Assembly: GCF_004379255.2 (NCBI RefSeq)
Contig: NC_056047.1
Span: 32,502,293 to 32,566,292 of the forward strand
Direction of reading: 5' to 3'
Length of the DNA: 64,000 nucleotides
Source: Salvia splendens
Lineage: Eukaryota > Streptophyta > Magnoliopsida > Lamiales > Lamiaceae
The notes under the pieces were generated by a model. That model saw only the letters and a list, made by a program, of their open reading frames with translations, searched no databases and was not told the DNA's origin. Of the stretch, positions 44,066 to 54,700 are shown piece by piece. A program made the position numbers and the translations under genes. Each line of letters starts with the position of its first letter. Positions within the stretch are counted from its first letter, which is position 1.

Positions 44066-46746
44066 TCATTGATATTGTTGAGCGCCCTCGCTTCCGAAAT
44101 CTGGCTCTTGTGCTCTCATGTTCGTCTTTGCTCAATCATCAAGTAACATAGTGGCTTCCAGGTTTTTGGCGGAGAGATTGCTCCTTTTGTCATCTAGGAT
44201 ACAACCGCCGACACTAAAAGTTTGCTCAACGGCGACGGTGGAATCGGGAACGACGAAAATCTCCTTAGCCATTATCGAGAGTATCGGAAACTATTTGTCA
44301 TGTGTTCCCCACCAATTAAGGACGTCAATTTGTTGAGTAGGAGGACCTGCATCTTGAAAAATAGAGCGTGATTCCAAATATATATCTAACTCACTAGTAG
44401 CTCTACTCCCATTGGTTGTAGCACCGTATAGATCTTGCAATTGTGATACTACGTCTGGATCAATCATGACATTGCTATAGTTCCCACCACCAAAATCAAA
44501 TGTAGAAGGACTAGGAGGAGCACGTACCTGGTGAGTGGTGTTATACCGCATTTCATATTCCGTGTATAGAGCAAGAAGTGCACTATTTAACCTTAGTTTG
44601 ATTTCATCAACATTCAGAAGACTTAGTTCGAAGCATTCTCCTCTTGTCAAGCCCATTTCGCGAAATTGAGAAAAATCCAAATCGTGCAAACAACCATAGT
44701 ACATGTCTAAAATTTTATGAACACCATTGTTGACATCAGTTGTAATTTCCTCCTTGCTATAGGAGTTTATTTGTAATTTCCTCCTTCATATAGGATATAT
44801 GAAGTTAATTTTTTTTTTAAAATGTCTAAAATTTTATGAACACCATGCAACTTCCACTTTAGATCCAAACATTTTGCAATAAAAAACACATTTGGAATAC
44901 GCGCAAAATATTTTAACCATTTTTCAACCATATAAAACAAAATAGGCTTCAACTCTATGAATTGAATATTTTTCACACATGTCTTAAAACCAATTGCCAC
45001 ATACATGCAATGCTCCAAAACATGCACATAAGTAGGATAATAAACACCGAATAACTCAACAGTGGCATTTTTGAAAGCTTGAAATAATCGAAACAAATCC
45101 ATGTTGTGGTCCCAACAAGAGGGTGTCAAAAGCAAATCAGAAGGAACATGCGGACAAGTTCTAAAAAAATCACATAAATATTCAATGTGGTTCAAGGTCG
45201 ACTCCAACATATCGTACGTCGAGTTCCAACGAGTTGAAACATCCAAACAAAAATTGGTGTACCTGCACTGCTTGCTATGACAATATTTCTTTCAAGCTCT
45301 ACCAATAGGAGCTTTGTTATGAATCAACTTAACAACAGTTCTAATAGGATCAGCATACTTTTGCCACAAATCGATCGCATCTTGAACACACAAATTCAAA
45401 ATATGGGCAATACATCGCACATGAAAATATTTGCTATCAATAACAGGAGAACATGCACTGATGAGTTCATCTATACTAGCAGTGTTAGCGCTTGCATTAT
45501 CAAAACCAACGAAAATTTTTTTATTGATCAATTGTAATTCATTCAAAACTTGAATGATCAATTGAACAATTGCTTGTGCAGTGTGTGGTGCGGGAAATTC
45601 CCGAAATACAATCAAACATTTGTTTAAAGTCCAACTATGATCAACGAAATGCACAGTGATGCCCATATATGAATTTTTGCAAAAACAATCAGCCCACACA
45701 TTAGAGCAAATCGACACTTTATGACCCAAGTTAACAATAAACATACCTAATTGAGCCTTCTTTTCCATGCATTGTCTAACAACAGCTCGAGTCATAGAAG
45801 TTCGAGTCAATTTTCTTGCAGCGGCATTATAAACTTGTCGCATACTCGACTCAAACGCATCATTATCAAAAGTATTGAACGGAAAATGTTTCATCACGGC
45901 AAATCTAGACATCACATTAAGAGCATTTTTGTGATCATATTTTAAAAGAGTATTGCTACACATACCTGATGTTTGGGATGAACCCGTCCCACTCCCGGTC
46001 CCGACTCCATGTTGAAAGTTGAGTTGAGTTTGGGTTGGAGTGATACCAAACTCGACCGGATGCACTTTCTCCATGTGACGGATAAATGTACCATATCCTC
46101 CACCCTTTCGGAATGTGTATACGTTTTCGCAATAGTTGCAATACACATTATAAGTGTCTGGATCGGTACTATCTCGTACCTTCTTGAAATGTTTCACCAT
46201 GATGTTTGAGGTTAAAATCCTTTCAATTGGTTTAGGAGGTTGAGGAGGGTGTCCACGACCACGACCACGACCACGATCACGACGACTCCTTGGTGGTGGT
46301 GGGGGTGGCATTTCTTGAACCTCTTCCGTCTCTTCCCCCTCCTCCTCCTCGTCATCATCATTGTCGTCGTCATCAAGATTCACAGGGGTTGGAATTTGTT
46401 GAGAATAGGCACCGGGACTGGGAGCACCACTACCGGTACCAACATAAGCATCGCCGCCACCACCATATCCACGTCCGCCTTGGGATTGAGAGCGAGAGAG
46501 AGCAATAGCATTGGCCATATCTTGCTCTTCTCGAATCTATAAGATAATAATTGTATTGTAAATATCAAATAGAATTATGAACAATAATGTAATGTAATTC
46601 ATAATTAATAATATTAGTAGATAATAATTCTTAATCTGCCACACATCCATGTTCCTCTGAGAAATTTCATCAACAACGGATTTTCGACTTGGCCTCTTGG
46701 ACTTTCCCTTTCCCTTATCAACACGACCTTCTCGGGATGAAGACAT
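44066..46746 (-). pseudogene. hAT transposase, broken
   Basis: A first part starts MSSSREGRVDKGKGKSK (46746). After a probable intron the main frame continues from about 46530. A low-complexity Gly/acidic N-terminus leads to a BED zinc finger (CNYCENVY...HMEKVH). The hAT core follows (SICSNVWADCF, FVGFDNASANTASIDEL, RCIAHILNLCVQDAI, DVSTRWNSTYDML) and then the C-terminal dimerisation domain (ELDIYLES, LNWWGTHDK, FPILSIMAKEIFVVPDSTVAVE). Stops interrupt it at 45292 (TGA), 44289 (TAG) and near 44140 (TGA for Trp after LLDD). An insert of about 119 bp with a stop lies near 44703-44822. It cannot act without repair. Confidence 0.88.
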
Positions 46747-47583
46747 CTTGATAGTAACAAATTATATAGTAGAAATATGGGATAATACATATTTTTTTGT
46801 TTTAGCAATTGAGAAAGACAACTTATAGAAATAGAATTACGGAACAAGTATAAGTGTATAAGTATAACAATGCGTAATATAAGAGTAGCACTTGAATAAT
46901 TCAAATGTAAGCACAATAGCACAAATGAGAAATGTGAGACAAAGAGAGAGAACTGGGAGATAGAAGAGAGAAACTCTTGTTAACACAAGAATGGGGTGAA
47001 TGTAAGTGATGATAGAAGGGGGTATTTATAGATAAAAATGGGGGGAAAATGGATTAATTTGAATTCAAAATCAGAATTAAAAAAAATTGAGAATCCAACG
47101 AAACCGGCGGTTTTGGTGTAAAACCACCGGAACCGCCGGTTTTGGGGGAAAAAAATTGAAAATTCGAAGAAACCGGCGGTTTTGGTGTAAAACCGCCGGA
47201 ACCACCGGTTTTACCCCTAAAATCGGCGGTTCGGTCAACAAAAACCGCCTGACGACATGCAACGTGTCAGCCTCGTGTTCCGCATCAGAACCGAAAAACC
47301 GCCAGTTTCACGGTTAACCGCGGAAACCGGCGGTTAACAGCCGGTTCCGGCCAAAAAACCGCCGGTTCCGGTCAACAAAACCGCCTGACGCATCGGATAC
47401 CTCACCGGAACCGTGAAACCGTCGGCTAACCGGCGGTTCGGTGACGGTTTCGGTTCGAAAAATCTTAAACCGGAACCGGACCGCGGTTCCAAATACGACG
47501 GTTCCGGTTCGAAAAAATTATCACGGTTCCGGTTCGGTGGTTAACCGCCGGAACCGGAAGCCGTGGGCATGTCTACCTCCATG

Positions 47584-48113
47584 TATTAGAAAATGTCATT
47601 TTTGGATTTTAAGAAATATAAAAAAAAAAGTGAAAGAAAAAAAAGTTAGTTAAATGTATGCTCTATTTTTATATATTAATTTTATAGTAATATTATGGGT
47701 GTGATAAAGTTAGTGAAATGTGAAAATGTTATTTAAAATATTTAACATAATAAGTGTGATAAATATTGACAGATAAATAAAAGAAAATTAATGACAAAAA
47801 TGGCAACAAGAATATCTATTTTATTTTTATATATAAAAATATATCTATTTTTATATATAAAAATAGACCAATGGAATGATCCATTCGAACTTTATATCCG
47901 TGGTTAATGATTCTAGTACCTTGTTCCTTTATGGTTGAATTTTGGAAAATTGTTAGTTCGCAAGTATACTTCACTATCTGTTGGGAAACCAATTCAATTA
48001 TGGGAATTTTTTCTACATCTTTATCTATTGAAGTTGACGTGGCATCAGTATTTTAGATAATGGTTTTTACTTATATTATTTAATTTATAAATAGTTAGGG
48101 TCTTTTTTATAAA
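47584..48113. other. AT-rich intergenic DNA
   Basis: No gene or clear element is seen. There is a short duplication of TCTATTTTTATATATAAAAATA near 47815-47870. Confidence 0.5.
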
Positions 48114-48115
48114 TA

Positions 48116-48441
48116 CTCCCTCCGTCCCAGTTTAAGAGTCATATTTTACCATTTTCATTAGTCCCAATTTAAGAGTCTCATTTAGAATTTATCATAGTTG
48201 GACATAAAATGTAACCGCATTGTTGATGAAATTTACACTCAAATGTCATTACTTTCATATAAATAAAATAAAACAAAATCCTAAATATGCAAAAAGTCAA
48301 AAGGATCTTATTTCCCACTAACTCACTTCAATTATTACACACTCCAACAACCACTACCCCACTTCAATTATTACACACTCCAACAATTTTTTAAAACTCG
48401 TGTCCTAACTAAATTGCACTCTTAAACTAGGACGGAGGGAG
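48116..48441. mobile_element. Stowaway MITE, complete
   Basis: TA flanks both sides (48114-48115 and 48442-48443). The ends CTCCCTCCGTCCCAGTTTAA and TTAAACTAGGACGGAGGGAG are inverted repeats. The length is 326 bp, with no coding sequence. Confidence 0.93.
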
Positions 48442-48443
48442 TA

Positions 48444-48738
48444 TGTTTTTGCAAGATACAATAATCATTACTTTGATTAGGAGTGTTTTGTAAATTATAA
48501 AGAGTGTTTTGTATTTACATACATTGTAGTAGGTACTAGCGGGTATCCAAATCCAAAAAAATCAGGTATCCAATTTAAAATTTTTAAAATGTTCTATACG
48601 GTATCCGACTTGTAAGTAAATTTGGGTACTTTATGTCCGATGCATATACCCGAACCGACTGAACGGAGAATTGCAATTCAAAATTATTATGTTTTAGATT
48701 TATTCTATTTATATAAATTAGTAGATGGGTACAAAAGT
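48444..48738. other. spacer with GGGTATCC-type repeats
   Basis: A part near 48535-48660 has repeated GGGTATCCAAATCC/AGGTATCCAA phrases that suggest another decayed element. No borders are visible. Confidence 0.3.
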
Positions 48739-48848
48739 TACTATTCCCTTCGTCCCACAAAAATATGCACTCTTTTTTTTTTAGTTCGTCCTACGAGAAT
48801 ATGCACTTTCCAATTTTCGAATTTTTTTCTCTCTATTGTGGTGGTACC

Positions 48849-50336
48849 TGAAGCAGCATATTTAACCGAAGATTCGTGTGTACTTTTATGCTGGGTCGAG
48901 CCCTCAGGTCCAGAGAATCCGCTAGATCACAAGGTCTAGGAACTCAGAGGATCCTGGAAGTCTCGGTCGTCGGACACACAAACCCCCCGCGCTTTCAAAA
49001 ACCCTCAACCAGCTATACTATGGATTAGTATAGGGAAGCAGGGATCGATCCCACGAAGATGAACGCGTAAGAAAACATTTAGAAGACTCTGGAAAAGTGA
49101 ATGACTGCTGCCACACAAATTTGGGTTGACATTTAACTACTCCTAAACCTAAGAACGAAAATCAGACACTGGACCTAGGAAACTGAAAACGTCATGCAGA
49201 CATCGAACATCCTTGTAATTACGAGATATCAAACTAACTTCCTAGACCGAGCAAATGACTACCTAATATAGCTAGACAGAATGTGAGTAAACAATGGGGT
49301 ACCATTTTCCAGAAACAGAAAGTATGGAAGAAAAGCTGCAACTAACAAACTAAGAATTTAACTAACAACGACGTTCATCTCATTACCTAAATCAAACGCG
49401 AACATGAAGAAAACAGAGCACATATCCAGATTCAAACAAAATGTAAAAGTTCGGACGTCGGAAACTTGCAATTAGCCGGAAATAGAACAGATCTACATAT
49501 ACTAGAAGGAATGAAACGAAAACACGAAAACCAGGCATCGACCACGACCAATTCTTTTTCTGATCCAGACGTCGGATGCTTAATCCACTCCAGATCCAAG
49601 CATTCCGAACCAAACAACCAACAAAATCAACTCCATAACTTCCGATTCAACAGATCTGCCCCGATCTACACAAGCTTCCAACAATTCTACTCAAACTCAA
49701 TAAACCAACGCGAGAAACAAACATCCAGTTCAGCAACTACGTCAAACACAAAACAATTTGCATCCATAATCGAAATCAACAGCAGTAAAGTAAATACGGA
49801 AACAAAAAATGCATAGATAACGAGAATTTAACAGAAAACAGGGCGGAGCTTCGAACAGCGAAGCTCGGTGAAATTCACGAAGACAAATAAAACTAAAGCA
49901 AATAATTGTATCTTCGCCCTACACAAGGACGGTGTTACCCAACATCAAACAGCAAATGAAATGACCCGAACCCCTACAAATTCCCGAACAGTCCCCCCAA
50001 GTGTGTGGAAGTGAGTGAGCTAAGAGAGCCAAGAGCAAAGTGCCCAAAAAAATTTCTTTTTCTAGATTGTATGCTCTCTTCCTTATATAGGTGCGGGTTT
50101 GATCTTCTAGAAGCCTTCACAAAAATCTCCATTCTGCCATTCAGCTTCGTGATCTCCTCCGTCTAGTCATTTTTCTCCAGAATGCTCACTTATTCGCCAG
50201 ATTCCTTGGGTCATGCAATTGTCCTCTTTCTTCCTGACCTGGCGAACTTTCTACACACCTAGCTTAAAAAGATGTGTTAGACCCCGTAAATGCACGAATT
50301 CAACCCTTTAATCAATGCATGAAATTAGCCTTATCA
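48849..50336 (-). repeat. full 3' LTR of the Athila-like element
   Basis: On the minus strand it begins TGATAAGGCTAATTTCATGC and ends GCTGCTTCA. A TATA box CTATATAAGG lies near 50087-50096 on the minus strand. Part of it (from about 49640) matches 60796-61513 at roughly 95 percent by eye. Confidence 0.85.
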
Positions 50337-50642
50337 AACTGCTTACACTTAAACCATACTTGTCCTCAAGTATAAAGACAAGAAAAGGAAATAAGGCGAA
50401 TTTCAATGCATGATTATCCTATGACCAACTCTACAGACACAACAAAACCAAAAACTCCTAGACCTAGACACACTAACAGATTAACAAGGAGAAAAGAACA
50501 CTTAAAGAAAACAACACACAAAGGCATGAACTAGTTTCCATTTTTAGGCAGCCGTCCCCACAAGCTTAAGGTCTATCCGATTCGTCTACAGTCTCCAAAT
50601 CCTCCTTTTCCCTTCTTCTACCTAATCGGTCTGTCAGTTTGT

Positions 50643-50705
50643 CAAGCTTAAGGTCTATCCTATTGACTTCCCACAAGCTTAAGGTCTATCCTATTGACTT
50701 CCCAC
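50643..50705. repeat. tandem repeat CAAGCTTAAGGTCTATCC, 31-bp unit, two copies
   Basis: Two adjacent units each include CTATTGACTTCCCA. A third, diverged copy of the first half is at about 50558. Confidence 0.85.
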
Positions 50706-50925
50706 TTGTTGGATTCACTCGATCACTCATTACTCACCAGGGAAGTTAGGATCGAATCACTCTTAAGTCAACGTTATACCACTGATGCTTCGGGTTATGA
50801 GAGTTTCTCCTTCCTAGATTCCCCATTTTTTTTCTTTCTGGGTCAGGGTACTATTGCTTCCTGCCCTTAGGATTTTTCTTCTATTCCATCTCTTTGTTTT
50901 AATTTTTATATTTCCCCTGGACTTC

Positions 50926-51023
50926 GTCCAGCTAATACCTCCATTTTTTTTATTTTACTCCTCCCCTGGACTTCGTCCAGCTTATACCTCCATTTCCTGG
51001 ACTTCGTCCAGCTTATACCTCCA
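50926..51023. repeat. three copies of a hairpin-bearing 28-bp unit
   Basis: Each unit reads CCTGGACTTCGTCCAGC then TWATACCTCCA. CTGGAC and GTCCAG can pair around a three-base loop. A T-rich spacer separates units one and two. Confidence 0.85.
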
Positions 51024-51888
51024 AAACCAGACTCTACTCCCTAAACATCAAGTGGCGGCCCCTTTCTTACAAGTTAGCTCTAAGTGTATAGGCTTATCAC
51101 TTTTACAGTGGGGCTTCACAGCTAGGTTATCTAAGGCATCTTCTATCGTCCTTACTTCATTCAAACCGATGTCAGTTTATTAAGGAAACATGCCTCAAAG
51201 TTGACATGCATCCTATCTACAATAGCTCTAACTAAGGGAATTTTGCCTTATTATATTCACTAGCTCATGCGACACACATAAAGAAACTAAACCTAAAGAC
51301 ACCTAATCACATTAAAACACAACTGTGCGACTCCCTCCCCCTCCCACTTCACTCAAGCTTGTCCCCAAGCTATCCTAGTGAAGGGGGGAAACAGGGAAGC
51401 ACAAAACAGAATACCACGAAACACATAACAACAGACACTCACAAACAAAACAAACTTCTCACACTTAGACCGAGCAACAGGCTAAGTGGGAGAAAGCACA
51501 ACAGACATAAACCAAAACATGCCCAAAAGAAACTCAAACTTCTCACACTTAGACTAAAAATTGGGCTAAGTGGGAGAAGACACATATAGGCGCACACAAA
51601 TATATACAACACGCGGCATGCTGGAAAAAACAAACACATAACACAAACATTAAGCAAACAAACATAATAATAAAACTGAAAGAAGATAAAGGAAAACTGA
51701 AAGTAAAGTTACTTGGTCAAGGGGGTTTCAATTCGGGGTTTGGCCACCTCGGGAGCCAAACTGGGGTGGTACGTAGGGTCGGGTCACTTTTGCTTTCTTC
51801 CTGGTCGGTGACTCTGGCTTATCCTTCTCTTTCTCACTTGGTTTCGACACTGGCTTCTTAATTGACAGGGGCTTAGATGCAGACGGGG

Positions 51889-53273
51889 CTAACAGAGGCT
51901 TGGAAACTGGTGGGGGCTGCTGGAGAGAAGAACTTCCCTGGCCAATGCTGCTGGTACCTCCGTGTCACTGTGCTTTAACAACCAATCAAACCCTATTGCG
52001 CCGATGAACTGACAAAACTCCTCGTCGGAGTCTATCTCCTCCAACTCCTCCCGAACATATCGTTTCCCGGACTTTGCTAGCTTTCTAGAACCACATCTCT
52101 CTTTGTACATTGTCGTTCTCTTGGGATCCTCGAACTTCCCCATTGCTTCCAGTAATCCCTTCGTTATCCAGACTTCAGCTGGCTAAATATTCAGCTCCTC
52201 CTCTGGTTCATCCAACGCTTCCTCTTCAGACTCACTTCCTGGGGTAGGGCCAACTCGTTCCTTGGCGAATGAAACTTGAGTAGGGGATGGGAGTGTTGCT
52301 TCAACAGATTTTCCCTCTGTAGTCTGCTTGGACTTCTTGACCCGGGAAGTAGCAGCATGTTTGCCCTTCCTTTTCCGCTCTACCTCCAGGCGGCACTCTT
52401 CTATTTCGTCCTCATCCCTGCTAGACCCAGTGACTATCTCCGCTCGTTCACCCTCCATTCCTGGGGCTAGACATTCCCCCTCCGTAGGTAGAGTCAGATC
52501 TTCAATTTCGTCACTCAAGTTTCACCAGGCCCTACGCCAGGCCGCTCTCTTGTCCACCGGTGAATCTGCGTTTGCCGGATTCTTGTCCAGATCTATCACT
52601 AATTTCAGCCCACTCTCATTGGGCTCCGAAACATATCAGTAATGGGGGCCTCCCCCTTCAGACAAAATAGGGGTCGCCCCCTCAATGTAGACAAGGGTTT
52701 CCCCCCAGCAACTGTCTGATCAGAAATTAGGGCTTCACTACCCACGAGCCTTTCTGGGGTTTCCCCCTGAACAACTTTCTCACAAATAACAGGGGTTTCC
52801 CCCTCCAAAACACTGACAGAGGTCTCCCCCATAGCAACTTCAACAGAAAACAACAGGGGTTTCCTCCTCAATCACACCGTCAACAGAAACAGTCACCCAT
52901 ACTCGCAGAAATAACAGGGGTTTCCCCCTAAACGACATGTGCTAACCTTTGATCATCAACCGCCATTTGCTCCAACCCCGCAACCAGATCCGCCTCCTGT
53001 CCTTGTTCTTCGCCTAACGCGACGTCTTTCTTCGGTGCGCTGGCGGACGGTTCGGCTACTGTATGTACAATAGCGGGCTGGGCCTTCGAAACTTCCAGAA
53101 TTTGTGGTGGTGGTGGTGCGGTAGGTGCTACTTTCTCCATCATCGTCATGAACAGGGCGAAAGCTTTCATCGCCTCTTCTGCACCGCCGAATTTCTGCAT
53201 TAATTCTGCCATGAACGTTGCCGCACTTGAATCGGCAGATGTGGTGGGGTTCCCTGCATTTGGTGCGTTCTCC
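51889..53273 (-). pseudogene. extra 3' ORF of the Athila-like element (env-like position), broken
   Basis: The region lies between pol and the 3' LTR, where Athila elements carry an additional ORF. Readable pieces are MENAPNAGNPTTSADSS (53273 to 52928), a repetitive GETPV-rich part (52871-52605), an acidic/basic part (52518-52183), and EEFCQFIGAIGFDWLLKHSD (52143-51889). The pieces lie in different frames, and a TAG at 52183-52185 splits the last two. The final part resembles plant retrotransposon proteins of unknown role. I see no membrane segment or other proof of an envelope function. Confidence 0.5.
52643..52930. repeat. GGGGTTTCCCCC repeat array
   Basis: About seven copies of a GGGTTTCCCCC-type palindrome occur at intervals of roughly 30-60 bp. 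On the minus strand they encode recurring GETP-like tetrapeptides in the extra ORF. Confidence 0.85.
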
Positions 53274-54171
53274 ATGATCTGAATCTGAAAATTACACAAA
53301 ATTCTTGGGAGAAAAATTCCGATTAGGGTTAGAGAAAGGTGGGTATTGCGAGAGAGAATTTGGGGATTTTTTTAGAGTGAAAGAGAGTTTAGTTTGGGAA
53401 ATAAAGAATAAAGAAGGAAAAAGAAGTAATTTAGGTAGGCATGGGAACAGTTTGCAGGCGGTTGTAGGCATGATGTAAGCAACCGTACGCCTTCCCGTAA
53501 AGTGAAAATTTGAATTTCGAAACTTTACCACTTCCCTCCCAAACTAAAATCTCTCTGCCCCATGTAAACGCTACCTTCCCGCAATACCACACTTAGGGAA
53601 ACACAACAAAAATGAAACGCCAAACCCCTAGGTCAAGGATTCAAAGGTGACAAAACAATTTCCCTAAAGAAATCTGGCATTCCGAAAATATTTTTGGAAG
53701 ATTAAATTTTTTCTTTGTTTGGGTTTTTCTTTACTTTTATAAAACAACTAAATATTTACACTTTCCATTTAGTACTCCCGAGATCCCCAGGTTCAGTATA
53801 TAGATTAAAAATGCATTACTATTTACCTGACCCAGGAATTCGTCGAGAGCACTCCTCACTAGACTAATCAGGTGATAATAGAGAGTGCGCGTAGTGGCAC
53901 TTCCTCCACCACACACAACTCAGAATTACCCCTAAAAACCTTCACCCGATGACCATTAACAAGGAAAGGAGTAGAGTTCAAGGCGCTTCCCTGGATTTCC
54001 ACAGCTCCGTTTGCTCGAAGACCGACAACAGTGTACGGCCCTATCCACTTGGACTTCAGCTTCCCAGGCATCAGCTTGAGCCGGGATTGGAAAAGGAGGA
54101 CCTTCTAACCCACTTGTAGTTCCTTGACCCGGAGGTTCTTGTCATGCCAGAGTCTTGTCTTCTCCTTGTAC

Positions 54172-54348
54172 TGTTAAGTTACAAACCCATCCCACATCGG
54201 ATGAGTGAGGGAAGTTGGAAGGTGTATATAATTCCTGTCCAACCACAATTAGTTTGAGGCCTTTTGGGAGTGACCCAAAAACAAATCCGTGCGGGCTTGA
54301 CCCAAAGCGGACAATATCAAACTAATGTTGCAGTCGACGATCCTAACA
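54172..54348 (+). repeat. 5' terminal repeat of the TRIM
   Basis: The repeat contains CCCACATCGG and a TATA-like TGTATATAATT near 54224. Confidence 0.95.
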
Positions 54349-54523
54349 AGTGGTATCAGAGCCCAGGTGGCTATGGGTTGTGCCTGGATGAGCCCCGGTT
54401 AGGGTCGGGCCCTGAAGGACTCAAAGTTAGAGTCGGGCCCAGGATGACCCAGGGGCCAGGGCTTGAACGACCCATGTTCGTGTCGACTGCGTTCCCGATG
54501 TGGTCTCGGTTTGAGGGGAGGTT

Positions 54524-54700
54524 TGTTAAGTTACAAACCCATCCCACATCGGATGAGTGAGGGAAGTTGGAAGGTGTATATAATTCCTGTCCAACCACAA
54601 TTAGTTTGAGGCCTTTTGGAAGTGACCCAAAAACAAATCCGTGCGGGCTTGACCCAAAGCGGACAATATCAAACTAATGTTGCAGTCGACGATCCTAACA
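54524..54700 (+). repeat. 3' terminal repeat of the TRIM
   Basis: It matches 54172-54348 except for GGAAGTG in place of GGGAGTG. Confidence 0.95.

Larger units (their letters stand above)
42716..47575 (-). mobile_element. hAT transposon (BED-finger transposase)
   Basis: An exact 8-bp duplication CCTCCATG (42708-42715 and 47576-47583) flanks it. The ends are TAGACCGGTTC and, from the other strand, TAGACATGCCC. Both subterminal regions hold many AACCGGCGGTT-type repeats, densest at 47095-47560. The transposase gene lies on the minus strand. A smaller hAT-like element is inserted near the left end (42787-43624). The total span is 4860 bp. Confidence 0.88.
50337..51888 (-). other. 3' non-coding region of the Athila-like element
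   Basis: No ORF is convincing. The segment resembles 59153-60795, including GTTGGATTCACTC...CACTCATT and the TTCTCACACTTAGAC...GCTAAGTG blocks. It contains two tandem-repeat clusters. Confidence 0.6.
54172..54700 (+). mobile_element. TRIM retrotransposon (529 bp), nested in integrase
   Basis: Two 177-bp terminal repeats (54172-54348 and 54524-54700) beginning TGTTAAGTTAC and ending GATCCTAACA differ at one base that I can see. The 5-bp duplication TGTAC (54167-54171 and 54701-54705) is exact. A primer-binding site TGGTATCAGAGCC (54351-54363) and a polypurine tract (GAGGGGAGGT, about 54513) bound a 175-bp interior with no gene. Such elements move with proteins from other retrotransposons. Confidence 0.96.

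Noticed and set aside
54351..54363. tRNA-like string TGGTATCAGAGCC, also near 16863 and 20861
   Set aside because: These are retrotransposon primer-binding sites, not tRNA genes; there is no cloverleaf around them.
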